From Occallatibacter savannae (GTDB lineage: Bacteria > Acidobacteriota > Terriglobia > Terriglobales > Acidobacteriaceae): a stretch of 64,000 nt of DNA. Of the stretch, positions 34,172 through 43,872 are shown piece after piece. Location: contig NZ_QFFY01000001.1 in NCBI RefSeq assembly GCF_003131205.1, positions 372,001-436,000 on the forward strand, written 5' to 3'. The notes beneath the pieces are model-generated. The model was not told the origin of the DNA. It ran no database searches and saw nothing but the letters and a program-made list of their open reading frames with translations. How positions within the stretch are numbered: position 1 is the first letter of the stretch; each line of letters opens with the position of its first letter. The translations under genes were made by a program, and so were the position numbers.

Positions 34172-34466
34172 GGCCGCGATCCTCCTCGCCGCCGCCGATC
34201 GCGCAGCACAGGCATCCAGCCCGACAACGAAAGAACAGGGAAATGCCTGCGCAGGATTCACGCGCGCAGACCGCCGGCAGATCAGCCGTGGATCATAGCG
34301 CCACTCCTGCACACCAGCCGTGATACAGGTCACGATCTGAAGTGAGCAGTTGTTGGGCAACACGCAGAATAAACGAGTCGTTCCGCCCCCTGATAAAGAG
34401 CCTCGATGCGCAGCCGATCCAAGCTCCCGGCTACTGGCTACCGGCTACTAGCCGATAGCTGCTCTC

Positions 34467-35744
34467 TCACCCAAACACATTCCCCATCCGCCGGATCTGC
34501 GCGCCCACGCTCTCCAGCTTCTGCTCGATGCGCTCATACCCTCGATCCATGTGGTACACGCGATCCAGAATCGACTCGCCATCCGCCACCAGCGCCGCCA
34601 GCACCAGCGAAGCCGACGCCCTCAGATCTGAGCACATCACCGCTGCAGCCGACAGCGGAGATGGCCCGCGCACTGTCGCTGTCCGTCCGTCCACCTTGAT
34701 GTTCGCTCCCATGCGCACCAGCTCCTGCACGTGCATGAAGCGGTTCTCAAAAATGTTCTCCTTGATGATGCTCACGCCATCGGCCTGCGTCGCCAGCGCC
34801 ATGTACTGCGCCTGCATGTCGGTCGGAAATCCCGGATACTCCTCCGTAGAAATATCGGCAGCTCTCAACTTGCCTTCGCTTCGCACCCGTATGCTTTCCT
34901 TGTCCACAATCTCGGTCTTCGCACCCGCCTCATCGAGCTTCGAAATCACCGCGCCCAGGTGATCCGGATTGCAATCCGCCACCGTGATATCCCCGCCCGT
35001 AATCGCACCCGCGATCAAAAACGTTCCTGCTTCGATCCGGTCCGGATTGATCCGGTAATTCGCACCACCCAGCTTCGTAACACCCTGCACGCGAATCGTC
35101 GCCGTCCCCGCGCCTTCGATCTTCGCTCCCATCGCCGTCAGCAGCGCCGCTAAATCGCACACCTCCGGCTCGCGTGCGCAATTCTCCATCAGTGTCTCGC
35201 CTTCGGCCAGCACCGCGGCCATCAGAAGATCCTCAGTACCCGTCACTGTAATCTTGTCGAACACGATGTGCGCGCCTCTCAGTCTGTCTGCGCGCGCCTC
35301 CAGATATCCATGCTCCTGCGCAATCGTCGCCCCCATTTTTTCCAGACCCTTGATGTGCAGGTCGATCGGCCTTCCTCCAATTGCGCAGCCCCCCGGCATC
35401 GCCACCCGCGCCATACCCGCCCGCGCCACCAGCGGTCCCAGCACTAGCGAACTCGCGCGCATCGTCTTCACGATCTCGTATTTCGCCTCGGGACTCGACA
35501 GTGTACGAAAGTTGATCCGCGTCCGGTGATCGGCGGCGCCAGTCCCAAGCTCAACCTCCGCCCCCATCGCCACCAGCAGCTTCCGTTCCGTCTCGATATC
35601 GCGCACCGCCGGAATGTTCTCGAGCACAACCTCTTCATCCGTCAGAATCGCCGCCGCCATGCACGGCAGGGCAGAGTTCTTCGCCCCCGACACCCGTACC
35701 GTTCCCACCAGCGGGTTCCCGCCGCGAATCACAAATTTATCCAT
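34467..35744 (-). CDS. murA: UDP-N-acetylglucosamine 1-carboxyvinyltransferase
   Basis: First committed step of peptidoglycan synthesis: transfers enolpyruvate from PEP to UDP-GlcNAc. ATG 35744 gives the canonical start [20 protein letters not shown]. Active-site Lys22-Asn23 (GAKNSALP) and the catalytic Cys120 in [11 protein letters not shown] are present, so it would be expected to be fosfomycin-sensitive at the target level. 425 residues is normal length. It is a stand-alone gene here. The upstream in-frame extension to 35861 is shadow. Confidence 0.97.
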   Translation of the reverse strand: MDKFVIRGGNPLVGTVRVSGAKNSALPCMAAAILTDEEVVLENIPAVRDIETERKLLVAMGAEVELGTGAADHRTRINFRTLSSPEAKYEIVKTMRASSLVLGPLVARAGMARVAMPGGCAIGGRPIDLHIKGLEKMGATIAQEHGYLEARADRLRGAHIVFDKITVTGTEDLLMAAVLAEGETLMENCAREPEVCDLAALLTAMGAKIEGAGTATIRVQGVTKLGGANYRINPDRIEAGTFLIAGAITGGDITVADCNPDHLGAVISKLDEAGAKTEIVDKESIRVRSEGKLRAADISTEEYPGFPTDMQAQYMALATQADGVSIIKENIFENRFMHVQELVRMGANIKVDGRTATVRGPSPLSAAAVMCSDLRASASLVLAALVADGESILDRVYHMDRGYERIEQKLESVGAQIRRMGNVFG

Positions 35745-35902
35745 ACCGGCTTCTCTCGCTCCGTTTCCTCTCAGTGTACTTGCGTCCTGCGCTCCGGCCG
35801 GCGCGCCAGCCGGCTCAGGTGCGTTCCGCATCAAAACATGAAACTCTGGACGTGTCCGCAAGGATTGTCAGAGGCGAAGCCATACCGACAGAATGGAGAA
35901 CC

Positions 35903-36220
35903 ATGCGCATCACTGTTCCGCACAACCGTCCGAAAGAAGAGATCGTGCAGGCCGTTAATCGCTCGTTCGACGATCTGTTCAAAGGCATCGGAGGCATTCC
36001 GCTGCAGATCACGAATGAGACCAGGAGATGGTCGGGCAACAGAATGGACTTCGCCTTCGACGCGAAGATGGGCTTCATGGGCTCGCCCATCAAAGGCTTC
36101 GTCGACGTAACCGACAGGGACCTCACCATCGACGCAGATCTCGGCTGGCTTGAAAAGCTCTTTCCTGCCAAGCAGGCGCAAGCCGCGCTTGAGGGCCGCG
36201 TCAAAGGCCTTCTCAAATAA
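35903..36220 (+). CDS. polyhydroxyalkanoic-acid-system-type protein (105 aa)
   Basis: Small protein resembling the PHA_gran_rgn family (polyhydroxyalkanoic acid system protein). ATG at 35903 with GGAGAA 5 bases upstream. Family-like features: N-terminal MRITVPHNRPKEEIVQAVNR, the central MDFAFDAKMGFMGSPIKGFVDVTD and the C-terminal LGWLEKLFPAKQAQAALEGRVKGLL. The fold is probably a small alpha/beta domain related to SRPBCC-like surfaces. No PHA synthase or phasin adjoins, so granule association is unproven. Confidence 0.75.
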   Translation: MRITVPHNRPKEEIVQAVNRSFDDLFKGIGGIPLQITNETRRWSGNRMDFAFDAKMGFMGSPIKGFVDVTDRDLTIDADLGWLEKLFPAKQAQAALEGRVKGLLK

Positions 36221-36292
36221 ATCAGCGGGCGCCGATGCCTCCCGCTTCACGATCCCCATCACCTCGCGAGAAAATGGAAACGGAGAACAGTC

Positions 36293-36940
36293 ATGTCCAA
36301 AGTGCGCGTCGCAGGATTCGGAATCTCACTGGATGGCTTCGGCGCCGGTCCCGACCAGAGCCTCAACAATCCGCTCGGCAAACGCGGCACGGAACTGTTC
36401 CAGTGGTTCTTTCATACCCGGACTTTCTGCTCCATGATTGGAAAAGAAGGCGGCACCGCCGGCGACGTCGACGATCAGTTTGCCCATCGTGCGATGGACA
36501 ACTTCGGCGCGTTCGTCCTCGGCCGCAACATGTTCGGCCCCGTGCGCGGCCCCTGGCCCGACGACTCCTGGAAAGGCTGGTGGGGCACCAACCCGCCATA
36601 CCATGCGCCCACCTTTATCCTCACGCACCACGCACGCGAGCCCATCGTCATGGAAGGCGGCACGACCTTCTACTTCGTCACAGGCGGCATCGAAGAGGCG
36701 CTCCATCGCGCCAAAGAAGCTGCGGGCTCCAAAGACGTGAAGATTGGCGGCGGCGTCTCCACGATCCGCCAGTACCTTCAGGCCGGCCTCATCGACTCGC
36801 TTCATCTCGTCTCCGCGCCTGTATTTCTGGGCAGCGGCGAATCCCTCTTCCACGGCTTGGACTTGTCCGCCCTCGGCTATTCGGTAACGAGCCGCCAGCC
36901 CTCCGAACACGGAACGCACCTGATTCTCGAGAAAGCGTGA
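36293..36940 (+). CDS. dihydrofolate-reductase-fold protein (RibD C-terminal family)
   Basis: 215-residue NADPH-dependent reductase-fold protein of the RibD C-terminal/DHFR-like group. ATG 36293 follows GGAGAAC by 5 bases. Family features: start VRVAGFGISLDGFGAGPDQS, AFVLGRNMFGPVRGPW, then the nucleotide-binding IGGGVSTIRQYLQAGLIDSL and HLVSAPVFLGSGESLFHGLD. It lacks the deaminase half of RibD and most riboflavin-pathway context, so it is likely a general small-molecule reductase. The substrate is unknown. Confidence 0.88.
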   Translation: MSKVRVAGFGISLDGFGAGPDQSLNNPLGKRGTELFQWFFHTRTFCSMIGKEGGTAGDVDDQFAHRAMDNFGAFVLGRNMFGPVRGPWPDDSWKGWWGTNPPYHAPTFILTHHAREPIVMEGGTTFYFVTGGIEEALHRAKEAAGSKDVKIGGGVSTIRQYLQAGLIDSLHLVSAPVFLGSGESLFHGLDLSALGYSVTSRQPSEHGTHLILEKA

Positions 36941-36954
36941 TCGCAATCCCGAAA

Positions 36955-37005
36955 GCTCCTCGCATCTGACCGCGGCCACCACGCTCCGCACCGGTTGCGA
37001 GGAGC
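36955..37005. terminator. bidirectional hairpin between convergent genes
   Basis: GCTCCTCGCA (36955-36964) and TGCGAGGAGC (36996-37005) form a perfect 10-bp stem with a 31-base loop between the reductase and kinase gene ends. T-runs are absent, so it may be a processing or REP-type hairpin. Confidence 0.4.
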
Positions 37006-37010
37006 ATCTC

Positions 37011-39473
37011 CTACTTCAAGCTGCCCGCAAACTGATCCCACTCCGGCTTGAACTCGCTCATGAAACGATCGTATTCCGGGCTCCCAACAAGCTTCTTCAA
37101 ACTGGGGTTGTCATGGAACAGAGGGTAATTCGGCATTCCGATCTGTGAAGTGCGCCGCAGCCACAGCACCGCCTCATGCGGCTTTCCCATCTCCGCATAC
37201 GCGCACGCAATCAAGAATGCAGCATGATGGAAATGATCCGTCGACTTGCCCAGCTTGATTGCCTGCTCAATCTCTGCCTCCGCCTTCGTATGATTGCCTT
37301 CAGACGCGTACAGCACGGCTCGCACTGCAGGGAAGTCCACAGGCGAGCGGAAATCACTCGGCCCAGGCGCAGCCAATTCCTCCAGAAGATCCCATGCCTG
37401 CTGACGCCGCCCCAGATACAGCAGCGGAATCGTCTCTTCTGTCGCCTTGATGTTGTACCGCTGATAGTTCTGCAGCGACTCTTCGAAACGCCCCGCTTGC
37501 CATAGCGCCCTGCTCAACCGGTACTTCGCAGGATCGTCCAGCGGATCCAATCGAAGCGCCGTCCTGTACTCTTCAATCGCTTCGTCATGCAGGCCCGCGT
37601 GCGTTAGCTCCGATCCCAGCACCTGGTGCGTCGCGCCGTCGTTCGGGTTCAGCGCAATGGCCTTTCGGTAATTTACGACGGAGTTCACGATGTCGAACGC
37701 GTGGAGATGGTTATAGTAGAGGCTTCCGCGAACGACGTAGGCCTCTGGAACATTCGGATTGAGAGCGATCGCCTTGCTCAGAGCAATCATCGCCTTCTCG
37801 TCTTCCTCTTTGCCGCCGCCCAATCCGAAGATCCGTTCCTCGTATGCCGCCGCAACCGCGACATATGCCTGTGCAAACCCAGGGTCGAGTCTTACCGCCT
37901 CCTCGGCAGCAGAGAGAGCCCTCTCGTTGTCGGCTTTAATGGCCAGACCGGTTTTGTGAAGGTACCTGGATCGGAGATATGCGTCGTAAGCGCCGGCGTT
38001 GTGGGTCGGCAAGGTATCCAGCGTGTGCGCCTCAGTCTGACTGAGCGTCACGTGAATCCCCTCCGCGATTGCCCGCGCAATCTCGCGCTGAAGTTTAAGC
38101 ACGTCTTCATCGCTTCGCTCATAGCTCTCAGCCCAGAGGTTTCGGTCCGTGCCGACATCCGTCAATCGCGCCGTAATCCGCACCTTTCCGCCGTAGCGCG
38201 CCACCGAGCCCTCCAGCACCGACTCAACTCCCAACTCCTGCGCCACCTCTCGCAGCGGCTTCGCCGTTCCGCGGTAATGCATCGCGGCCGACTCTGAGAT
38301 CACGCGGAGATCGCCCGACTGCCCGCCAAGCTGCGCTAGGCTTGTCGTCAACTCGTCCGTCATTCCATCCACAAAGTAGTCCTGCGATGCGTCTCCCGTG
38401 CGATTCACCAGCGGAAGCACCGCCAGCGATCGCACGCCGGGCGTACTCGCCGTACTCCGTCCTCCCCGCCATTTCTCCCGTGCGGAAAACGCCACAATCC
38501 CTGCGATCAGAAGCGCGGCGATCAAGGACCATCGCCAACTGAAGATGAATCCGGATCGTGCCTGTACCATGGGTTTCGCTTCTGAGTCGGTGCTCATCGC
38601 GCCAGACGCTGCACCTCGTTGCAGGCGTTTCAGGTCTGCGCGAATCTCGGAGGCGTGCTGATACCGAAGCGCGGGATCCTTCTCCAGCGCTTTGTCGATC
38701 ACCGCCTGCAGTTGCGGCGGAATCTTCGCATTCACCGCGACCGCCGGAACCGGCGCCTTGTTCAAGATGGCGTCAAAAATCAGCCCCATGCTTTGCCCCT
38801 GAAAAGGCAAGGTTCCCGTCACCATCTCGTAAAGGACAACCCCGAACGAGAACAGATCGCTCCTCGCGTCGAGTTCGCTGCCGCGCACCTGTTCAGGCGA
38901 CATATACGACACCGTTCCCAGCACCGTGCCCGGAACCGTCAGGTGATCGTCGCAGATCGTGGTGTCATCCGATGCCGCAGCCACGCGATTCTCGCTGGAC
39001 GATTTCGCCAGCCCGAAGTCCAGGATTTTGGCGTTTCCCCGGCTGGTTACGAAAATGTTTGCCGGCTTGATGTCGCGATGGACGACCCCTGCCGTGTGCG
39101 CGGCGTCGAGTGCGTCGCAGATCTCGATAGCGAGCTGCACCACGGCCTCGAGGTCGAGATTGCCTCGCACGATGCGCTCACGCAGCGTAGAGCCCTCCAG
39201 GAACTCCATCGCAATGAACACGCGTTCGCCGGCTTCGCTGATCTCGTAAATCGTGCAGATATTCGGGTGATTCAGGGCCGACGCAGTTCTGGCTTCCCGG
39301 CGAAAGCGTCTGACCGCTTGCGGATCCCTGGAGATGTCGTCAGGCAGAAACTTCAGAGCAACAAATCGCTCGAGGCGCGTATCGCGTGCCTTGAAGACCT
39401 GGCCCATGCCACCCGAGCCGATCGGGCCGAGCAGCTCATAGGGACCTGCAGTTGTACCTGGCTCAATGGGCAT
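37011..39473 (-). CDS. transmembrane Ser/Thr protein kinase with TolB/FlgO-like domain and TPRs
   Basis: 820-residue eukaryotic-type kinase. Kinase domain (about residues 11-280): G-loop [11 protein letters not shown], Lys41 (VALKFL), HRDIKPAN at 132-139 with catalytic Asp134, DFG at 152-154. A transmembrane helix ([17 protein letters not shown]) follows near residue 318. Outside, [22 protein letters not shown] starts a FlgO/TolB-N-like domain, then TPR-type helices ([20 protein letters not shown]). This architecture is common in acidobacteria. Phosphorylation targets and the stimulus are unknown. TATAAT on the minus strand at 39502-39507 is a plausible -10. Confidence 0.93.
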   Translation of the reverse strand: MPIEPGTTAGPYELLGPIGSGGMGQVFKARDTRLERFVALKFLPDDISRDPQAVRRFRREARTASALNHPNICTIYEISEAGERVFIAMEFLEGSTLRERIVRGNLDLEAVVQLAIEICDALDAAHTAGVVHRDIKPANIFVTSRGNAKILDFGLAKSSSENRVAAASDDTTICDDHLTVPGTVLGTVSYMSPEQVRGSELDARSDLFSFGVVLYEMVTGTLPFQGQSMGLIFDAILNKAPVPAVAVNAKIPPQLQAVIDKALEKDPALRYQHASEIRADLKRLQRGAASGAMSTDSEAKPMVQARSGFIFSWRWSLIAALLIAGIVAFSAREKWRGGRSTASTPGVRSLAVLPLVNRTGDASQDYFVDGMTDELTTSLAQLGGQSGDLRVISESAAMHYRGTAKPLREVAQELGVESVLEGSVARYGGKVRITARLTDVGTDRNLWAESYERSDEDVLKLQREIARAIAEGIHVTLSQTEAHTLDTLPTHNAGAYDAYLRSRYLHKTGLAIKADNERALSAAEEAVRLDPGFAQAYVAVAAAYEERIFGLGGGKEEDEKAMIALSKAIALNPNVPEAYVVRGSLYYNHLHAFDIVNSVVNYRKAIALNPNDGATHQVLGSELTHAGLHDEAIEEYRTALRLDPLDDPAKYRLSRALWQAGRFEESLQNYQRYNIKATEETIPLLYLGRRQQAWDLLEELAAPGPSDFRSPVDFPAVRAVLYASEGNHTKAEAEIEQAIKLGKSTDHFHHAAFLIACAYAEMGKPHEAVLWLRRTSQIGMPNYPLFHDNPSLKKLVGSPEYDRFMSEFKPEWDQFAGSLK

Positions 39474-39922
39474 GGACGCCGCAAGGGGACGGAGATGGCC
39501 AATTATAGCCGAGAGCCTTTTCGCGCCGATTCTCGAGACGTCAAGCGGACGTCGCTGCGCTACCGCCTAAATTGCTGATTCGCAAAGCAAAAAACAAGCA
39601 GCTCGTTTTGCAGTCTAATTCGCTGATTCCGGCATACTGGATTCATGCTGCCACTCTGCCCAAGCTGCGAACGTCCCGCGAGACTCATCACCGCTCTTCG
39701 GGTAGCTGAGGGCCAGCTAACTCCTTTGGGAAGGAACACTTATGGCTAAACTCAATTGAGAGATACACTTACCGGGGACCCTCTGCCGCAAGCTGAAGAA
39801 ACCAGAGCACTTGTTTACAAGCAGTATGGGGAGGGGGGCGGGGGGCATGGTGCAACAAAACAGCGCACGCGCCGGTCTATTCGCTTCACTCGTGGCTATT
39901 TCGACGAGCAGGGAATTAGAAG
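39474..39922. other. 449-base intergenic region
   Basis: Contains a perfect TATAAT (39502-39507, minus strand) that could drive the kinase gene, with a leader of about 22 bases, and a 34-codon ORF at 39645-39749. Otherwise no gene or repeat is visible. Short ORFs on the plus strand near 39811 overlap murQ in a bad frame and are rejected. Confidence 0.45.
39645..39749 (+). CDS. possible 34-aa zinc-finger-like mini-protein
   Basis: Short ORF from ATG 39645 with CPSC (MLPLCPSCERPARLI) near its start, reminiscent of a zinc knuckle or the truncated head of a larger protein. CATACT lies 6 bases before the ATG, the same spacing as other leaderless candidates here. There is no ribosome-binding site. 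It may be a decayed gene start or chance. Confidence 0.2.
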   Translation: MLPLCPSCERPARLITALRVAEGQLTPLGRNTYG

Positions 39923-40903
39923 CTAGAGTTCGAGAACGTTGTCCTCGATCGCCAGCCGCACGTTGCCGTCCGACTTGGCCAGACGTCGCACCGCTTCAGG
40001 CTTGTCCACCTTTGCCTTTAGCATCACCAGCGCCACCGGCACGCTTCGTCCCGCGCTCTTGATCGTCTGCACTGCGGTCTCACGATCGATGTTGCAGGCC
40101 CGCATCAGGATGCGGATTCCGCGCTCCACCAGCTTCGAGTTCTGCATGTGCACGTTCACCATCAGGTTCTCGTACACATACCCGAGCCGCGTCATCGCGC
40201 CCGTCGTGATCATGTTCAGGATCATCTTCTGCGCACTGGCAGCCTTCATGCGCGTCGATCCCGAAATGACCTCGGGACCAACCTCGGCCACGATGGCAAT
40301 GTCCGCCGCGCCGGCGATCGGCGTGCCCTGGTTGCAGGTCACAGCCGCCGTGAACGCTCCGCGAGCCCTCGCGTATGCAGTTGCGGACACAACATAAGGA
40401 GTCCGGCCGGAAGCAGAGAGGCCGATAACGACGTCCTTCCGGGTCGGCCGGCGCCGCGCGATGTCGCGCTGGCCAAGCTCCTCGGAATCTTCATTCACCT
40501 CAACGGCAGAAGCGAGCGCCTTTGGCCCGCCGGCCATGATGTATTGAACCTGGCCCGGAGCAGTTGAGTAAGTCGGAGGACACTCCGAAGCATCCAGTGC
40601 CGCAATCCGTCCGCTCGATCCGGCTCCTATATAGATGAGCCGTCCGCCGTCGCGCAGGGAGCGCGCAACATGGTCGATGACCTGGGCGATTTCAGGGATA
40701 GCCTTCTTGACCGCCGCCGCAACCTTGGCATCCTCGTGGTTGATGATGCGGGCAATCTCCAGCGCCGACTTCGTGTCAAAGCCCTGCGAAGCTTCATTCT
40801 GGCTTTCAGTTGTCAGGTGCTGGAGTAGGGAAGCCGGGTCCGTTTTAGCTTCCTCTTTTCCGTGGGCGCCGGCGCCTTCGTGCGTCGTCGTACTCGTTAA
40901 CAT
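39923..40903 (-). CDS. murQ: N-acetylmuramic acid 6-phosphate etherase
   Basis: Cleaves the lactyl ether of MurNAc-6-phosphate to GlcNAc-6-phosphate and D-lactate in cell-wall recycling. SIS-domain sugar-phosphate motif YIGAGSSGRIAALDASECPPTY contains the conserved Glu107; GLSASGRTPYVVSA is the second SIS loop. Start taken as ATG 40903 with GGGGAC upstream and TACAAT (minus strand, about 40925-40930) as -10; an in-frame TTG at 40921 is possible. 326 residues is slightly longer than usual because of the N-terminal extension. It is followed upstream by a beta-lactamase-type hydrolase gene on the same strand. Confidence 0.95.
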   Translation of the reverse strand: MLTSTTTHEGAGAHGKEEAKTDPASLLQHLTTESQNEASQGFDTKSALEIARIINHEDAKVAAAVKKAIPEIAQVIDHVARSLRDGGRLIYIGAGSSGRIAALDASECPPTYSTAPGQVQYIMAGGPKALASAVEVNEDSEELGQRDIARRRPTRKDVVIGLSASGRTPYVVSATAYARARGAFTAAVTCNQGTPIAGAADIAIVAEVGPEVISGSTRMKAASAQKMILNMITTGAMTRLGYVYENLMVNVHMQNSKLVERGIRILMRACNIDRETAVQTIKSAGRSVPVALVMLKAKVDKPEAVRRLAKSDGNVRLAIEDNVLEL

Positions 40904-41003
40904 CAAAGTCTGTCCCCACAATCTATTGTATCTGCAATCACGGCAAGAGACTCACAATTCTGCTCGGGCCCATTGTCACTTTAATGTCATGGAGCCAAAC
41001 CAG

Positions 41004-42131
41004 TTAGAGGGATTCACGTAGCGCATCATGGAACGCGGGCCGAACCTGTTTGATCGCTTGGCTCTTGCGGTCAGGCCATGTCCGGTTCGTCAGAAGCACC
41101 GCCGCAACCTGCGCCTCCAGATCGATCCACAGCGAACATCCGCTATAGCCGAGATGCCCAATCGATTTACTTGAGAAGAATCTCCCGGCCGACGATCCCG
41201 AAGGCGATGGTGTATCCCATCCCAGCGCCTGCGAACTCCCTGCAGGTGTCTGACGTTGCGAAAACAGTTCTATCGTCTCTCGCTTAAAAATTCCTGAACT
41301 CCCGTGGTACGAGTCCAGAATGCCGCCCGCAAACCGCAACAGGTCCGGAACATTGGAGAACACCCCCGCATGCCCCGCAACGCCGTCCAGCACCCACGCA
41401 TTCTCGTCCTGCACCTCGCCCTGAATCCTCCGCCGGCGAAACGTCTCATCAATCTCCGTCGGCGGAATCCGCTCCCACCGCGGTCGCGCCGGCCGGTAGC
41501 AACTCGCCTTCATCCCCAGCGGCTCGAAGATCTCCTTCCGCGCCGCCGCGGAAAGCGACTCGCGGTTCAGTATCTCCAGAGCCTTCCCCAGCAGAATGAA
41601 CCCCGGATCCGAGTACTCAAACCGCTCTCCCGGCGCCGCCTCAATCGGCAGCGCGAGACAAGCCCGAAACAGCCCCGACGCCGTGAGTTCCTTCCGAAAG
41701 AACTCCACATATCCCGGCAGCCCGGAGTTATGTGCCAGCAGATTCCGCAGCGTCACTCGCCGCGCCAGCTCCGAATTGGCCCGCCCAATCACGAACCCCG
41801 GCAGCAACTCACCGACCGGCATATCCAGCTGCAGTTCACCCCGCTCAAACAGCGTCATTGCGATGGCAGTTGTCGCCACCACCTTCGTCACGCTGGCGAC
41901 GTCGAACACCGTCTCCGGCTCCACCGCCGGAGCATCCGGTTCATACGTGAAGCTGCCCAGCGCATCCGAGAGCACCATCCGCCCTCCCGCCATCGCTCCA
42001 AAGGCGCATCCCGGAAACGCGCGAGCGTCGATCGCGTCCTGCAGTACTCTGTACACCTTCGCGAAGCTGCCGCCCGCGCTCGGCTTCGCTTCTGCCCTGG
42101 AATCCGGCTCTGTCCCGATCGTGTCCATCAT
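41004..42131 (-). CDS. serine hydrolase of class C beta-lactamase fold, possibly AmiE-like
   Basis: 375-residue serine hydrolase with no signal peptide, so probably cytoplasmic. Start is ATG 42131 (or 42128), with GGAG 8 bases upstream. Active-site set: Ser80-xx-Lys83 (VASVTK), YSD in RFEYSDPGFILLG, and HLGYSG in place of KTG. In Bacillus murQ sits beside amiE, a cytoplasmic amidase of this same fold that removes peptide from MurNAc; the arrangement here (hydrolase gene then murQ) suggests a similar muropeptide amidase or esterase. This is inference from context, not from sequence match. Confidence 0.82.
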   Translation of the reverse strand: MMDTIGTEPDSRAEAKPSAGGSFAKVYRVLQDAIDARAFPGCAFGAMAGGRMVLSDALGSFTYEPDAPAVEPETVFDVASVTKVVATTAIAMTLFERGELQLDMPVGELLPGFVIGRANSELARRVTLRNLLAHNSGLPGYVEFFRKELTASGLFRACLALPIEAAPGERFEYSDPGFILLGKALEILNRESLSAAARKEIFEPLGMKASCYRPARPRWERIPPTEIDETFRRRRIQGEVQDENAWVLDGVAGHAGVFSNVPDLLRFAGGILDSYHGSSGIFKRETIELFSQRQTPAGSSQALGWDTPSPSGSSAGRFFSSKSIGHLGYSGCSLWIDLEAQVAAVLLTNRTWPDRKSQAIKQVRPAFHDALRESL

Positions 42132-42254
42132 CTTCGGCTCCAAAGACTGTGAATGTAGCGTACCCTGAATCAAGAACTCCGGGAAAAGAGAATGAGCAGC
42201 TATCCTTGGCGCAAAACCGTCCGTCTATGCCTAGTAGAGGAAGTGGAGGACGCA

Positions 42255-43136
42255 ATGCGGCTGGCTAGAGCCTTCGTGTTCATCACTGCTGCAGCAGCGC
42301 TCGGCGTTACGCCGCATCGCGCCGTTGCCCAGTCTCCCGCAGACGCAGCCGCAACCGACAAAGCCGGTCAGCCATCGCCACCCGCACAGTCGGCAGCCGC
42401 TCCCAATGCCTCGCCCACGCCCGCCAAAAAGACCTACACCGTTCCGGCAGGCACCAAGGTTCTGCTCCAGCTCCGCAGCTCCGTGAACACCAGAAGCGCG
42501 AGGCCCGGCGACGGCGTCTATCTCTCCTCCACCTTCCCGGTCGTCGTTGGAAACCGCGTCCTCATTCCAGCCGGCGTCTTCGTCCAGGGTGTCGTCGACC
42601 GCGTCGAGCGCGCCGGACACGTCCGAGGCAAAGCCCAGCTCGACATGCACTTCACCTCGATGATCTTCCCCAACGGCTCCGTCGTCGAAATTCCCGGAGT
42701 CGTCAACGGCCTCCCCGGCGCCAGCAAGCAGCAGGTGAAGAATGGCGAAGGAACCATCGAACAAGATAAAGACAAAACGCGTAATGCAGGGAAGACCGCG
42801 GAAGTCGCGATTCCGACCGGAGGCACCATCGGCTCTGTCGCCGGGCTCGGTTCCGGTCACGCTGTCGCTGGCGGATTCGGCGGTGTTGGTGCTGGACTGG
42901 CCGCAGTCGGTCTGGTCTCGCTGTTCACGCGCGGAGCCGACGTCAACATTGAAGCAGGCAGTCAGGTGGAGATGGTTTTCCAACGACCGATGATTCTGGA
43001 AGAGGCAAACCTCGCGGAAGGAGTTGCGCCCGGCGCTGCTCCGGCCATGGTGCCCTCCGCCGACCAGCCGCGGCGATTGGAGAAGCCCATCAAGCCTGCA
43101 GTTTTCTGCCCTCCCGGAAGTTTGGGTTGCAGCTGA
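42255..43136 (+). CDS. secreted protein with VirB10/TrbI-like barrel region
   Basis: 293-residue exported protein from ATG 42255 (GTGGAGG about 9 bases upstream). The signal peptide (ARAFVFITAAAALGVT) is followed by a Pro/Ala-rich linker and then a domain starting YTVPAGTKVLLQLRSSVNTRS. That region, with VVGNRVLIPAGVFVQGVVDRV, resembles the beta-barrel of VirB10/TrbI-type proteins. A glycine-rich segment (AGLGSGHAVAGGFGGVGAG) lies near the end. There is no secretion system nearby, so it is more likely a stand-alone envelope protein. Divergent from the serine hydrolase gene. Confidence 0.65.
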   Translation: MRLARAFVFITAAAALGVTPHRAVAQSPADAAATDKAGQPSPPAQSAAAPNASPTPAKKTYTVPAGTKVLLQLRSSVNTRSARPGDGVYLSSTFPVVVGNRVLIPAGVFVQGVVDRVERAGHVRGKAQLDMHFTSMIFPNGSVVEIPGVVNGLPGASKQQVKNGEGTIEQDKDKTRNAGKTAEVAIPTGGTIGSVAGLGSGHAVAGGFGGVGAGLAAVGLVSLFTRGADVNIEAGSQVEMVFQRPMILEEANLAEGVAPGAAPAMVPSADQPRRLEKPIKPAVFCPPGSLGCS

Positions 43137-43183
43137 GCGGTTTTGCAGTCAATTAAGTGAGAAAGCGTAAAGTCTAAGTAGAG

Positions 43184-43792
43184 ATGTCGATCGAACCTGA
43201 AAACTCACAACTACCCGGCCCACCCCCCTCTGATGTTGCCGCTCCAGCCGCGCAAACCGCGCCGCCGCGTTCCGCAGCCCTGGAAGGCGGCCTCGGTCTT
43301 TGGGTCCGCGATCTGTTGATCTCGGCAGCGGTTTCGATCCTCATCATTCTGTTCCTGTATCAGCCCGTTCGCGTCGAAGGCACCAGCATGCTGCCGCGTC
43401 TTGAAGATCACGACCGGCTCTTCATCAACAAGTTTGTCTATCACATCACTTCCATTGAACGCGGAGATGTCGTTGTCTTCCACTATCCCCGCGATCCGGA
43501 AAAGAGCTACATCAAGCGCGTCATCGCGCTCCCCGGGGACAGGCTCCGCATCGATCACGGCCAAGTCTTCGTCAACGGCAAAGCCCTCACCGAGAACTAC
43601 GTCCCTGACATGTATCGCGACACGCGCTCTTACGCCAACACCGTGATTCCAGACGACTGCTACTTCGTCATGGGCGATCACCGCTCCATCTCGTCCGACA
43701 GCAGGGAATTCGGCGTTGTCGAGCGCGACCTCATCTACGGCAAAGCCGTTTTCGTCTACTGGCCCGCCCGCGATGTGGGCGAAGTGAAATGA
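43184..43792 (+). CDS. lepB: signal peptidase I
   Basis: Membrane-bound serine protease that removes signal peptides from exported proteins. One transmembrane helix (about 42-60, LLISAAVSILIILFLY), then the catalytic Ser68 in GTSMLPRL and Lys111 in YIKRVIALPGD. The later box MGDHRSISSDSREFG is typical. 202 residues fits the short, single-anchor type. The N-terminal 35 residues are Pro/Ala-rich and cytoplasmic. ATG 43184 has a weak GTAGAG site. Next to carA by chance or weak conservation. Confidence 0.95.
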   Translation: MSIEPENSQLPGPPPSDVAAPAAQTAPPRSAALEGGLGLWVRDLLISAAVSILIILFLYQPVRVEGTSMLPRLEDHDRLFINKFVYHITSIERGDVVVFHYPRDPEKSYIKRVIALPGDRLRIDHGQVFVNGKALTENYVPDMYRDTRSYANTVIPDDCYFVMGDHRSISSDSREFGVVERDLIYGKAVFVYWPARDVGEVK

Positions 43793-43836
43793 ATTCGCAC
43801 TGTCTTTTCCACGTCACACAATCATCCCGCCAAACC

Positions 43837-43845
43837 TGCTAAAAT
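43837..43845 (+). promoter_or_regulatory. extended -10 promoter before carA
   Basis: TG (43837-43838), one base, TAAAAT (43840-43845). Transcription near 43852 would leave a leader of about 21 bases that carries the carA ribosome-binding site but excludes the in-frame TTG at 43849. Confidence 0.45.
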
Positions 43846-43872
43846 CTATTGAATCCACTCCTCGGAGAGGCG

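Noticed and set aside
38619..39578. Plus-strand open frame opposite the kinase domain
   Set aside because: The kinase motifs on the minus strand are complete, so this is shadow coding.
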